DNA of 64,000 nt from Zobellella iuensis (GTDB lineage: Bacteria; Pseudomonadota; Gammaproteobacteria; Enterobacterales; Aeromonadaceae), in NCBI RefSeq assembly GCF_016746085.1, contig NZ_JAERTZ010000002.1, forward strand, positions 62,001 to 126,000. The letters run 5' to 3'. The translations under genes and the position numbers were made by a program. Of this stretch, positions 16,707 to 24,576 are shown in pieces. The notes under the pieces are model-generated. The model searched no databases. It saw only the letters and a program-made list of their open reading frames with translations, and was not told the origin of the DNA. Numbering within the stretch: position 1 is the stretch's first letter; every line of letters begins with the position of its first letter.

Positions 16707-17711
16707 ATGAAAAAGTATCGAACCAACGCCATCGCCCTGGCCATACTGCTCGGCCTCGGTTCTGCCGCCGCCGGCGCCGCCGACTATCCCAGGAAGAACC
16801 TGCAGGGGATCATCCAGTGGGGGGCCGGCGGCGCCACCGATAACATCAGCCGGGTGATCACCCCGCTGGCGGAACGGCACCTGGGCAAGAAGATCATCCT
16901 GACCAACCGTACCGGCGGCGCCGGTGCCATCGCCACCGCCTTCGTCAACAGCCGCCCCGCCGACGGCTATACCCTGATGTACGGCGCCGAGCCGGTGCAA
17001 CTGCACAAGGTGCTGGGACTCAGCGACATCGACTACGACGACTTCTATCCGATCAATATCTTCGCCCAGGGCCCGAGCGTGATCGTGGCCAACAACAACA
17101 TGCCCTGGAACAACCTGGCGGAGATGATCGCCGATATCCAGGCCAACCCGGGCAAGTACAAGACCGCCTCCTCCGGGGCCGGCACCCTGCAGTCGCTGGT
17201 GAATGCCATGCTCAAGGAGAGCACCGGTATCGAAGTGATCAGCATTCCCTTCGACGGAGAAGGTCCGGGCGTGACGGCGCTGCAGGGCGGCCACCTGGAC
17301 TTCATGCCGATAGGCCTGACCGCCGCCAGCGAGCATATCCGCGCCGGCCGGGTCAAGGTGATGGCGGTGGTGGCCGACGAGGCCATGCCCGGCCTGGCCG
17401 GTGTGCCCCCTATTACCGATGCCATTCCCGGGTTTGACAAGTACCTGCCCTGGGGCTCCTTCTACGGGGTGTTCGTCAAGCGCGACACGCCGGACGAGAT
17501 CAAGGCCAAGCTGACCGAGGCCTTCCGCCTGGCCGCGGAGGATGAAAAATTCGATCAGTTCATCGGCAACTTCCATTCCATCAAGCTTAACCTGAGCGGT
17601 GACGAGGCCGACGCCTATGTGCAGCGCTGGCAGTCGGTGGCCAGCTGGCTGATGCAGGATATCGGCGAGGCCAAGGTATCGCCTGAAACCCTGGGTATCC
17701 CCAGACCCTGA
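16707..17711 (+). CDS. tctC: Tripartite tricarboxylate transporter substrate-binding protein (set 2)
   Basis: The 334-residue product has a signal peptide (LLGLGSAAAGA, cleaved before ADYP) and the receptor pattern GIIQWGAGGATDNISR. It is a clear paralogue of the receptor at 4222. A stretch of about 60 nt near the 3' end, encoding DTPDEIKAKLTEAFRLAAED, is the same in both copies, while the central ligand-binding part differs. AAAAGGA precedes the chosen ATG; an earlier in-frame ATG at 16687 would place charged residues before the signal peptide. Confidence 0.9.
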   Translation: MKKYRTNAIALAILLGLGSAAAGAADYPRKNLQGIIQWGAGGATDNISRVITPLAERHLGKKIILTNRTGGAGAIATAFVNSRPADGYTLMYGAEPVQLHKVLGLSDIDYDDFYPINIFAQGPSVIVANNNMPWNNLAEMIADIQANPGKYKTASSGAGTLQSLVNAMLKESTGIEVISIPFDGEGPGVTALQGGHLDFMPIGLTAASEHIRAGRVKVMAVVADEAMPGLAGVPPITDAIPGFDKYLPWGSFYGVFVKRDTPDEIKAKLTEAFRLAAEDEKFDQFIGNFHSIKLNLSGDEADAYVQRWQSVASWLMQDIGEAKVSPETLGIPRP

Positions 17712-17755
17712 GCGTAACGGGGGCGGGCAAACGCCCGCCCCCAGGAGGAGTGATC

Positions 17756-18223
17756 ATGAAGCAAACACGCAAACTGCATCCGGGGGAGCGCCTGATCAGC
17801 TGGCTGCTGCTGCTGTTCAGCCTGCTGGTGTTCCATCAGGCGTACCGGATCTCCGGTTTTTCCGGGCTCAACACCCCCGGCTCCTTTCCCCTGTTCGCCG
17901 CCCTGGTGATGGTGGTGTGCACCCTGTTCCTGGTGCTGGAAAACCGCGCCCTCGGCCGCAAAAACCGGGACCGTAAAATGGAGGCCGCCTTGGTCGCCGG
18001 CAAACTGCTGCCGCCGAAGGTGGTGCTGTTCACGCTGATGATCGTGGGGTACATGCTGTTGCTGCAACCGCTCGGCTTCCTGCTCTGCACCCTGCTGTTC
18101 CTGACCCTGTCGATACTGTATCTGGGCCGGGTCAAGGTGCTGAGTGCCGTGCTGATCGCGGCCGGCAGCACCGGCGCCATCCATGTCGTTTTTTCCTACC
18201 TGTTCCAGGTAGTCCTCCCCTGA
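17756..18223 (+). CDS. tctB: Tripartite tricarboxylate transporter small membrane subunit TctB (set 2)
   Basis: The 155-residue four-helix membrane protein is about 70% identical by eye to the set 1 TctB, with the same N-terminus and C-terminal LFQVVLP. AGGAGG is 7 nt upstream of this ATG; a GTG two codons earlier is too close to that site. It pairs with the TctA encoded 13 nt downstream. Confidence 0.88.
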   Translation: MKQTRKLHPGERLISWLLLLFSLLVFHQAYRISGFSGLNTPGSFPLFAALVMVVCTLFLVLENRALGRKNRDRKMEAALVAGKLLPPKVVLFTLMIVGYMLLLQPLGFLLCTLLFLTLSILYLGRVKVLSAVLIAAGSTGAIHVVFSYLFQVVLP

Positions 18224-18236
18224 CGGTAGAATTGTT

Positions 18237-19748
18237 ATGACTGAGTCGTTCCTGAGCTATTTCCTGATGTCCTGGACGGATCCCTCGCTGTTGGCGCTGA
18301 CCGCGCTGGGTACCCTGGCCGGCATCTATATCGGCGCCATTCCCGGCCTGTCGGTGACCATGGCGGTGTCCATCCTGATCTCCTTCACCTTCTCCTGGGA
18401 CGTCAACAACGCCCTGGCGTTGATGGTGGGGGTCTATATCGGCGGTGTCTACGGCGGCTCCCGCTCCGCCATCCTGCTCAATATTCCCGGCGCGCCCTCG
18501 GCCATCGCCACCACCTTCGACGGCTTTCCCCTGGCCAAGCAGGGGCTGGCGGGCCAAGCCATCGGCATCACCACAGTGGTGTCGGTGATCGGCGGCTTCG
18601 TCGGCATCCTGGTGCTGGCGGTGGCGGCCCCCCTGGTATCCGAAGTGGCCCTGCTGTTCGGGCCCAGGGATTATCTGCTGCTGGCGATCATGGGGCTGCT
18701 GCTGGTCAGCGGCCTGTCCGGCGAGTCCATGGCCAAGGGCATCTTCTGCGCCGCCCTGGGGGTGTGCATCGGCCTGGTGGGCATGGATCCCATGACCGCC
18801 GAGGGGCGCTTCACCTTCGATACCGTGGCCCTGCTCGGCGGCATTCCCTACGTGGTGGCGATGATCGGCTTTTTCGGGGTGTCCGAGGCGCTGTACCAGC
18901 TGCACCATGTCGGGCTCAAACCCGTCAAGCAGGACGTGTCGAAGATCATTCCGTCCTGGAAGGTGGTGCTCAGGTACCTGCCGCTGTCGCTGCGCACCTC
19001 GTCCATCGGGGTCTTTATCGGCGCCCTGCCGGGCACGGGGGGCGATATCGCCTCGCTGATGGCCTACGATCACGCCAAGCGCTCGGTGAAGAACCCGTCC
19101 AAGCCTTTCGGCGAGGGGGCCTACGAGGGGCTGGTGGCGCCGGAGTCGGCCAACAATGCCGCCGTGGGCGGTGCCTATATCCCCATGCTGACCCTGGGCA
19201 TGCCGGGGGATGCGGTCACCGCCGTCTTTATCGGTGCCCTCTATATCCACGGCCTGAATCCCGGCCCCATGCTGATGATAGAAACCCCGCACCTGTTCTG
19301 GTTCACCGTGGGCGGCCTGGCCCTGGCCAACCTGTTCCTGCTGGTATTCGGGCTGACCGGCATCAAGGTGTTCGCCAAGTTGGTGGAGCTGCCGCGCGGC
19401 ATACTGCTGCCCCTGATCATCATACTGTCGGTGGTGGGCGCCTATGCCATCAACAACAATATCGCAGATATCTTCTGGCTGCTCGGCTTCGGGGTTTTCG
19501 GTTACTTCCTGAAGATGGCCGGTTTCCAGGTCGGGCCCATCATTCTGGGGGTGATCCTGGGGCCCTTGATGGATGTGTCCTACCGTCGCGCCATGCTGTC
19601 GGTGGGCGACAGCCCGGCGGGGCTGCTGATGGATCTGCTGACCAACCCCATCTCCCTGGTGCTGAGCCTGGTGGTGCTGGTGCTGGTACTGAACCAGACC
19701 CCGCTGTGGAGGCTGTGCAAGCGCCGCTGTACCCGGCAGGCGGCCTGA
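18237..19748 (+). CDS. tctA: Tripartite tricarboxylate transporter large permease TctA (set 2)
   Basis: The 503-residue permease is the same length as the set 1 TctA and about 95% identical by eye; changes cluster in the last 40 residues (for example NQTPLWRLCKRR against RQLPLRRLCKGR). Both conserved loops (IYIGAIPGLS and GALPGTGGDIAS) are intact, so this copy should work. It is followed by a hairpin terminator. The permease may be interchangeable between sets, leaving specificity to the two receptors. Confidence 0.92.
   Translation: MTESFLSYFLMSWTDPSLLALTALGTLAGIYIGAIPGLSVTMAVSILISFTFSWDVNNALALMVGVYIGGVYGGSRSAILLNIPGAPSAIATTFDGFPLAKQGLAGQAIGITTVVSVIGGFVGILVLAVAAPLVSEVALLFGPRDYLLLAIMGLLLVSGLSGESMAKGIFCAALGVCIGLVGMDPMTAEGRFTFDTVALLGGIPYVVAMIGFFGVSEALYQLHHVGLKPVKQDVSKIIPSWKVVLRYLPLSLRTSSIGVFIGALPGTGGDIASLMAYDHAKRSVKNPSKPFGEGAYEGLVAPESANNAAVGGAYIPMLTLGMPGDAVTAVFIGALYIHGLNPGPMLMIETPHLFWFTVGGLALANLFLLVFGLTGIKVFAKLVELPRGILLPLIIILSVVGAYAINNNIADIFWLLGFGVFGYFLKMAGFQVGPIILGVILGPLMDVSYRRAMLSVGDSPAGLLMDLLTNPISLVLSLVVLVLVLNQTPLWRLCKRRCTRQAA
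18237..19748 (+). repeat. Long direct repeat, copy B (tctA)
   Basis: Second copy of the 1,512-bp tctA repeat (copy A at 5752-7263). The higher similarity of tctA than of the neighbouring tctB and tctC suggests recent duplication or continuing gene conversion. Confidence 0.9.
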
Positions 19749-19770
19749 TGGTTCGAGCACGCTAATGATG

Positions 19771-19804
19771 AACGAGGCCCGGTCCGACCGGGCCTCGTTG
19801 TTTT
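19771..19804 (+). terminator. Hairpin terminator after tctA set 2
   Basis: Arms AACGAGGCCCGGT and ACCGGGCCTCGTT with a short loop are followed by GTTTT. Position and design match the hairpin after the first tctA, though the sequence has diverged. Confidence 0.85.
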
Positions 19805-19852
19805 ATAGGGGGAACGGGCTTGACGTAAGGGGGTATTTAAGGCCAAATAATG

Positions 19853-19863
19853 GAACTTTGTTC
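19853..19863. promoter_or_regulatory. Candidate IclR-family operator 3 (autoregulatory)
   Basis: GAACTTTGTTC is a perfect GAAC-N3-GTTC palindrome ending 23 nt before the iclR start codon and followed by TATTT. The position fits self-repression. The same motif occurs at 9226 and, with one mismatch, at 12944. Confidence 0.48.
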
Positions 19864-19886
19864 TATTTTGAAACGGATGGAAACTG

Positions 19887-20696
19887 ATGGCTGCCAGTTT
19901 ATTGACCCGGGCGCTGGGGGTGATCGAGTTGTTGGTGCAACATGCCCGTGGCTTGCCACTGCAGACGATAGCCGACGAGCTCTCCATGCCCAAGAGCGGG
20001 GCCCACCGGCTGCTGGCCGAACTGAGCGAGCACGGCTATGTGGTGCAGGCACCGGATACCGGCCTTTACCTGCTGACCACCAGGCTGTCGTCTCTGGGCA
20101 TGCGACACCTGGCATCCTGCGGGGTGATCGATGTCGCCCAGCCCGGGCTGGACCAATTGGCGCAGTTTTGCGGCGAACTGGTGCGGCTGGCGGTGGTGGA
20201 CGGCGACCGGCTGGTGTATATCGCCAAGGCCCAGGGTGCCTTGTCGGGGTTGCGCTACGATCCCGAATCCGGCGGCGAAGCGACCCTGTATTGCACCTCC
20301 ACCGCCTTTGCCTGGTTGTCGACCTTTTCGGACGACGAGGCGATTCGCCTGATTGCCGCCCAGGGGGAAATCAGGGCCGAGGAACACGGCCCCAACTGCC
20401 CCCGCGGTTTCGCCGAGGTGCTGCCGTATCTCGAGTTTGCCCGTCAGCACGGCTACGGCAAGGCCATTAATTGCTGGTTGCCCGGCATGTCGGCCATCGC
20501 CGCCAATGTCACCGATCCGGCTTCGGGAAGGGTGGTGGGGGTGCTCAGCATCGGCGGCCCCAGCGTCCGGCTAACCGAGACGGTGATCGACCAGTATGTG
20601 CCGCACCTGCTGAGTACCGCCGCCGAGCTGTCGGTGATCAGCCCCTTGTCCGACTACCTGCGCTCCCTCAGCGTACGCCGACTCAACCGCCGTTGA
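19887..20696 (+). CDS. IclR family transcriptional regulator
   Basis: The 269-residue protein has an N-terminal winged helix-turn-helix (LPLQTIADELSMPKSGAHRLLAELSEHGYV, about residues 24-53) and a C-terminal effector domain with LVRLAVVDGDRLVYIAKAQG and a late INCWLPGMSAIAANV segment. IclR-type regulators such as PcaR, PobR and related proteins respond to aromatic or hydroaromatic acids. It directly follows the second tctCBA set, so it is the obvious candidate regulator of this 20-kb locus, sensing quinate, shikimate, protocatechuate or the unknown upstream substrate. Confidence 0.92.
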   Translation: MAASLLTRALGVIELLVQHARGLPLQTIADELSMPKSGAHRLLAELSEHGYVVQAPDTGLYLLTTRLSSLGMRHLASCGVIDVAQPGLDQLAQFCGELVRLAVVDGDRLVYIAKAQGALSGLRYDPESGGEATLYCTSTAFAWLSTFSDDEAIRLIAAQGEIRAEEHGPNCPRGFAEVLPYLEFARQHGYGKAINCWLPGMSAIAANVTDPASGRVVGVLSIGGPSVRLTETVIDQYVPHLLSTAAELSVISPLSDYLRSLSVRRLNRR

Positions 20697-20890
20697 GCTT
20701 TCCGAGCCCGGGTTCCTGCTTGCTACAGGGGCCGGGCACGGTTATTTCAAAAAATTTAAACAATCCTGCCAAATCATTCCGATTTTATCCCTTCACCGGC
20801 TTCATTAGACTGGCTCCAAGTTCAACGACCGCCACGATGGCGGGCGTTAAAACCCACAAGTTTATTTCAAATTTTATGAAGAGGTGATTT

Positions 20891-21337
20891 ATGAACAAGG
20901 CGACCCTGATCTCCGTACTCCAGTCCAAGTCCGGTTGGGCCCCCCTGGCGCTGCGGCTGCCGGTGGGCATCATCTTTATGGCCCACGGCGCCCAGAAGTT
21001 GTTCGGCTGGTTCGGCGGCTACGGCCTGGAGGGCACCGGCCAGTGGATGGCCTCCATCGGGCTGGAGCCGGGGGTGCTGATGGCCTTCCTGGCCGGGGCG
21101 GGCGAGTTCTTCGGCGGGCTCTTTATCCTGCTCGGGTTGCTGACCCGGCCGGCGGCGCTGACCCTGGCCGTGACCATGCTGGTGGCCATCTTCGCGGTGC
21201 ATTTCGACAACGGCCTCTTTATGAGCAACGGCGGCTACGAATTCGGCCTGGCGCTGCTGGCGGCCTCGGTCTCCCTGCTGTTCTCCGGCGCCGGCAAACT
21301 GGGCCTGGACCAGTCTCTGGCACAACGTCTGAATTGA
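20891..21337 (+). CDS. DoxX family membrane protein
   Basis: The 148-residue protein has four hydrophobic helices and the DoxX opening LRLPVGIIFMAHGAQKLFGWFGGYGLEGTGQWM. Family members are small inner-membrane proteins linked to redox balance, quinone metabolism or stress; the function is not settled. AAGAGGTG precedes the start. It lies 9 nt before a pirin gene and is probably co-transcribed with it, an association frequent in proteobacteria. Confidence 0.9.
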   Translation: MNKATLISVLQSKSGWAPLALRLPVGIIFMAHGAQKLFGWFGGYGLEGTGQWMASIGLEPGVLMAFLAGAGEFFGGLFILLGLLTRPAALTLAVTMLVAIFAVHFDNGLFMSNGGYEFGLALLAASVSLLFSGAGKLGLDQSLAQRLN

Positions 21338-21346
21338 GGAGGAGCC

Positions 21347-22036
21347 ATGATCGGCATCAGAAAGGCGGATGAGCGGGGCAGGGCCAACTTCGGTTGGCTC
21401 CATAGCCGGCACACTTTTTCCTTCGGCAGCTACTACGATCCGGCGCAGATGGGCTTTTCCCGGTTGCGGGTGATCAACGACGACGCGGTGGCGCCGGGGG
21501 CGGGCTTCGACACCCACGGCCACCGGGACATGGAGATCATCAGCTATGTGCTGGAGGGCAGCATCGCCCACAAGGACAGCTCCGGCAACGAGGAAATACT
21601 GAGCGCCGGCGAATTCCAGCTGATGTCCGCCGGCACCGGCATACTGCACAGCGAGTTCAACCCGTCCAACAGCAGGCCGCTGAAGTTCCTGCAGATCTGG
21701 ATAGAGCCCAACGCCAGCGGCGGCAAGCCCGGCTACCAGCAGAAGGACTTCGGCCGCGCGCCTGGCCTGACCCTGGTGGTCAGCCCGGACGGCGCCGAGG
21801 GCTCGCTGGTCATCAAGCAGGACGCCCGCCTGTACCAGCTGTGGCTGGGGCAGGGGGAAGAGGCCGGGCTGGAACTGGCCCCGGGGCGCCAGGCCTGGGT
21901 GCAGCTGGTGGAAGGGGAGCTCAGCGTCAACGGCGAGCGGCTGGCCCCCGGCGACGGCGCCGCCTTAAGCGGCGAGCCGCACTTGAGCTTCAGCGCCGCC
22001 CAGCCGGTGCGGGCCCTGGTGTTCGACCTGCCCTGA
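21347..22036 (+). CDS. Pirin-like bicupin (YhhW-type quercetinase family)
   Basis: The 229-residue bicupin follows Escherichia coli YhhW closely in length and sequence: IRKADERGRANFGWL, HTFSFGSYYDP, GFDTHGHRDMEIISYVLEG, and GTGILHSEFNPS. The two HxH pairs and a glutamate bind the active-site metal. YhhW has quercetin 2,3-dioxygenase activity in vitro; the physiological substrate is unknown. GAGGAG lies just before the start, and the gene follows doxX closely. Confidence 0.9.
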   Translation: MIGIRKADERGRANFGWLHSRHTFSFGSYYDPAQMGFSRLRVINDDAVAPGAGFDTHGHRDMEIISYVLEGSIAHKDSSGNEEILSAGEFQLMSAGTGILHSEFNPSNSRPLKFLQIWIEPNASGGKPGYQQKDFGRAPGLTLVVSPDGAEGSLVIKQDARLYQLWLGQGEEAGLELAPGRQAWVQLVEGELSVNGERLAPGDGAALSGEPHLSFSAAQPVRALVFDLP

Positions 22037-22067
22037 ATCCGGGGCAAGCGGCGGATCTTCATCCTGT

Positions 22068-22130
22068 GAAAAGGGCGGCCCGGGCCGCCCTTGGTGATCC
22101 GAGCCCCCAGGTTTATTGTCGCTGGTGTAG
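22068..22130. repeat. Imperfect direct repeat, copy A (accessory block left edge)
   Basis: This 63-nt segment contains a hairpin and about ten codons resembling the 3' end of the small gene at 28422 (minus-strand reading YTSDNK against YASDRK). It matches 28392-28455 at roughly 80% by eye. It looks like the remains of a second copy of that small gene plus its terminator. Confidence 0.6.
22069..22090 (-). terminator. Hairpin terminator read on the minus strand
   Basis: Arms GGGCGGCC and GGCCGCCC are preceded by AAAA on the plus strand, so the minus-strand transcript ends in a U run. It would stop transcripts coming from the LysR gene and may also attenuate readthrough from pirin. Confidence 0.75.
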
Positions 22131-22187
22131 GGTAACGGCGACCCTGCTCGGCGTTTTCGGGGCTGCGGTCATCCGAAGCCGGGACCG

Positions 22188-23117
22188 TCATTGCCTCCCG
22201 CTGACCTCCCGGGCCCAGGGTACTTCCGAGAAATGCTGGACCAGATAATCCATCAATGCCTGTACGCGGATTGGCCGGGTGCGTCCCGGCGGGGTAACCA
22301 GATGCAGGGCAATCGGCTCTACCTGCCAATCCTCCAAGACGGTTTCCAGGGCGCCTGTCTGTAAATCCTGCCAAGCCAGAAACTCGGGCTGCAGAGCCAG
22401 CCCCAGTCCGGCCCGTAGCGCCGGTGCCAAGGCTTCCGCATTGTTGACTCGCAAGGGGGACTGTATTGCCTGGGCGAACTCCCCCTGGTGGGCATGTCGG
22501 AATTTCCAGCTCGGGCCGGTATGCGAATAGGCATATTGCAGGGTGCGATGGTTGGCCAATTCCCGAGGGTGCTGGGGACGTCCATATTGTGCAAAGTAAT
22601 CAGGCGAACCAACCAGTTGGATACGTACGCTGCACAGGCGCCGTGCGAGCAGGCTGGAGTCGGACAGGTTGGATATACGCAGTGCGAGATCGAACCGGTT
22701 TGCAACCAGATCGATCAATTCGTCATCGAACTCAATGTCGAGGGTAACGTCGGGATGGGTGGCGATGAACTGCGGCAGCACCGGCGCCAGGTATGAGATG
22801 CCAAATGACATAGGTGCGGCAAATCGTACCGAGCCGCGAAGGCTTGCCGATTGCTCCGCCAGTTCGGCTTCAATCGCTGCCCCTTCCTCGAGGATACGCA
22901 ATGCGCGGCCCAATGCGGCCAGCCCGCAGTCGGTGAGGACCATGCGCCGGGAGGTGCGATGGAACAGTATGACCTTCAAGCGTTTTTCCAGCCGATTAAT
23001 CGCCTTGGATACCGTGCCCTGGGACAGCGACAACGCCGCCGCCGCCTTGGTGAAAGAACCGGTTTCCGCAACCTTGGCGAAGATCGCCCAGGCTTCCAGA
23101 TCGGGCAGTTTGTTCAT
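22188..23117 (-). CDS. LysR family transcriptional regulator
   Basis: The 309-residue protein has the LysR N-terminal helix-turn-helix (SFTKAAAALSLSQGTVSKAINRLEKRL) and a substrate-binding domain containing FAAPMSFGISYLAPVLPQFIATHPDV, as in the AaeR/DmlR-type group. It is divergent from the isochorismatase-XapX-amidohydrolase-MFS genes and is their likely regulator. A large palindrome lies 39 nt upstream of its start. Confidence 0.9.
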   Translation of the reverse strand: MNKLPDLEAWAIFAKVAETGSFTKAAAALSLSQGTVSKAINRLEKRLKVILFHRTSRRMVLTDCGLAALGRALRILEEGAAIEAELAEQSASLRGSVRFAAPMSFGISYLAPVLPQFIATHPDVTLDIEFDDELIDLVANRFDLALRISNLSDSSLLARRLCSVRIQLVGSPDYFAQYGRPQHPRELANHRTLQYAYSHTGPSWKFRHAHQGEFAQAIQSPLRVNNAEALAPALRAGLGLALQPEFLAWQDLQTGALETVLEDWQVEPIALHLVTPPGRTRPIRVQALMDYLVQHFSEVPWAREVSGRQ

Positions 23118-23155
23118 GTGGGCAGGCTCCTTCGGACGTTATCCAAGTGTCTGGT

Positions 23156-23189
23156 AAACAGAATAGATGGTATTCCATTTATTCTGTTT
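23156..23189. promoter_or_regulatory. 34-bp palindrome, candidate LysR operator
   Basis: Outer 10-bp arms AAACAGAATA and TATTCTGTTT are perfect, and inner ATGG and CCAT arms extend the symmetry with only two mismatched pairs. It sits close to the LysR start in the divergent region, the usual place for a LysR recognition site. Confidence 0.6.
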
Positions 23190-23518
23190 CTGTGATCTTT
23201 GCTTGGACCTATAGTTTTTCTCACCGGTGCGCTATCAGCGGAAAGAAACCCTCGATGCCCGAGCGCCATCCGTTTGATGGCCCTGGCGGAACCATCCCCA
23301 TCGAAACGACGTGGGCAACAAGGGCTACATTTAAGGCTGGCTGTGGACGCTGCCGGCTGCCGATGCCATGACCTGATGTTAATGAGGCGCGACGGGCTTT
23401 CTGCGGCACCCCTTGCGCTGGAGGCCCTCTGTGCCCGGTACGGCAGAGTGAACCTTCGAATGCCGTGTCAGGGCGAACGGCATCCATGCCGCTTGCTAAT
23501 CCTGGAAGGAGAGACATC
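23190..23518. other. Non-coding spacer upstream of the isochorismatase gene
   Basis: About 330 nt between the LysR palindrome and the isochorismatase start carry no convincing gene. Short open frames exist but have no ribosome site or recognisable product. The stretch is long for a promoter and may hold decayed coding sequence, in line with the SDR remnant at the other end of the block. Confidence 0.5.
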
Positions 23519-24202
23519 ATGTCTAACAAGTATCTCGAAGTGCTGACACCACAAAACAGCCAGCTCATCTTCATCGATCAGCAGCCGCAGATGGCGTTTG
23601 GCGTGCAGTCGATCGATCGCCAGATCCTCAAGAACAACGTGGTGGCCTTGGCCAAGGCGGCAAAGGTGTTCGATATCCCGACCACCATCACCACAGTCGA
23701 GACCGACAGCTTCTCGGGCCATACCTATCCCGAACTGCTGGCGGTGTTTCCCGAGCACAAGATCCTCGAACGAACCTCAATGAACTCCTGGGACGATCAG
23801 AATGTGCGCGATGCGCTGGCCGCCAACGGCCGCAAAAAAGTCATCGTCTCGGGCCTGTGGACCGAGGTCTGTAACACCACCTTCGCCTTGTGCGCGGCAT
23901 TGGAAGGGGGCTATGAGATATACATGGTGGCCGACGCTTCCGGTGGTACCTCGGTCGACGCGCACAAGTACGCGATGGATCGGATGATCCAGGCCGGCAT
24001 CATCCCCGTGACCTGGCAGCAGGTCCTGCTGGAGTGGCAGCGCGACTGGGCCCGGAAGGAAACCTACGACGCCGTTATCGGCCTGGTGCAGGAACATTCC
24101 GGGGCCTACGGCATGGGCGTCGACTATGCCTACACCATGGTCCACCAGGCCCCCGAGCGTGTGCAGCACGGCGAGCGTATCGGACCCAATCCGGCCAAGT
24201 AA
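23519..24202 (+). CDS. Isochorismatase family cysteine hydrolase (YcaC-like)
   Basis: The 227-residue alpha/beta hydrolase has LIFIDQQPQM with Asp20 and GLWTEVCNTTFAL with the nucleophile Cys118, plus the post-catalytic VVPDAS-type segment MVADASGGTS. The family cleaves amides, isochorismate or carbamoyl groups; YcaC-type members have unknown substrates. A strong GGAAGGAGAG site precedes the ATG. It leads a run with XapX, an amidohydrolase and an MFS transporter, suggesting hydrolysis and export of an amide-type compound. Confidence 0.88.
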   Translation: MSNKYLEVLTPQNSQLIFIDQQPQMAFGVQSIDRQILKNNVVALAKAAKVFDIPTTITTVETDSFSGHTYPELLAVFPEHKILERTSMNSWDDQNVRDALAANGRKKVIVSGLWTEVCNTTFALCAALEGGYEIYMVADASGGTSVDAHKYAMDRMIQAGIIPVTWQQVLLEWQRDWARKETYDAVIGLVQEHSGAYGMGVDYAYTMVHQAPERVQHGERIGPNPAK

Positions 24203-24288
24203 TCGGCCATGGCGACGGAAGGAGCTCGTTAAGCAACGGCCACCTGGCTGGCCGTATTCTCGACATCAGATAGATTGTGGGGATTTGC

Positions 24289-24576
24289 ATGAAACTTTAT
24301 GTCCTGTCTCTGGGGGCCGGCCTGCTGGTTGGCATTATCTACAGCCTGCTTAACGTCCGCTCACCGGCCCCGCCGCTGGTCGCCCTGCTGGGGCTGCTCG
24401 GCATCCTGATCGGGGAGCAAATCATCCCGGTCGGAAAGCAATTGCTCTGCGGCACGGCGTTCAGCACGGCCTGCGACAAGGCGCAGGCTGGCCAGCATGT
24501 GCTGGGCCAGTTGCCCGGGCGCCAGGAACAAGACATGGCGCAAAAGGATAAATCCACGGAGGAGAAATCGTCATGA
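24289..24576 (+). CDS. XapX domain-containing small membrane protein
   Basis: The 95-residue protein has two hydrophobic helices (LSLGAGLLVGIIYSLLNVRSPAPP and LVALLGLLGILIGEQIIP) matching the XapX domain, followed by a charged, probably cytoplasmic tail. XapX proteins are often encoded next to isochorismatase-type hydrolases and amidohydrolases, as here; the function is unknown. The stop overlaps the start of the amidohydrolase gene. Usual XapX proteins end soon after the second helix, so the 45-residue tail is longer than typical. Confidence 0.82.
   Translation: MKLYVLSLGAGLLVGIIYSLLNVRSPAPPLVALLGLLGILIGEQIIPVGKQLLCGTAFSTACDKAQAGQHVLGQLPGRQEQDMAQKDKSTEEKSS

Noticed and set aside
18132-19760. 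542-codon minus-strand open frame opposite tctA set 2 (and its counterpart opposite tctA set 1)
   Set aside because: Antisense shadow of a conserved permease; appears in both copies only because the tctA genes are nearly identical.
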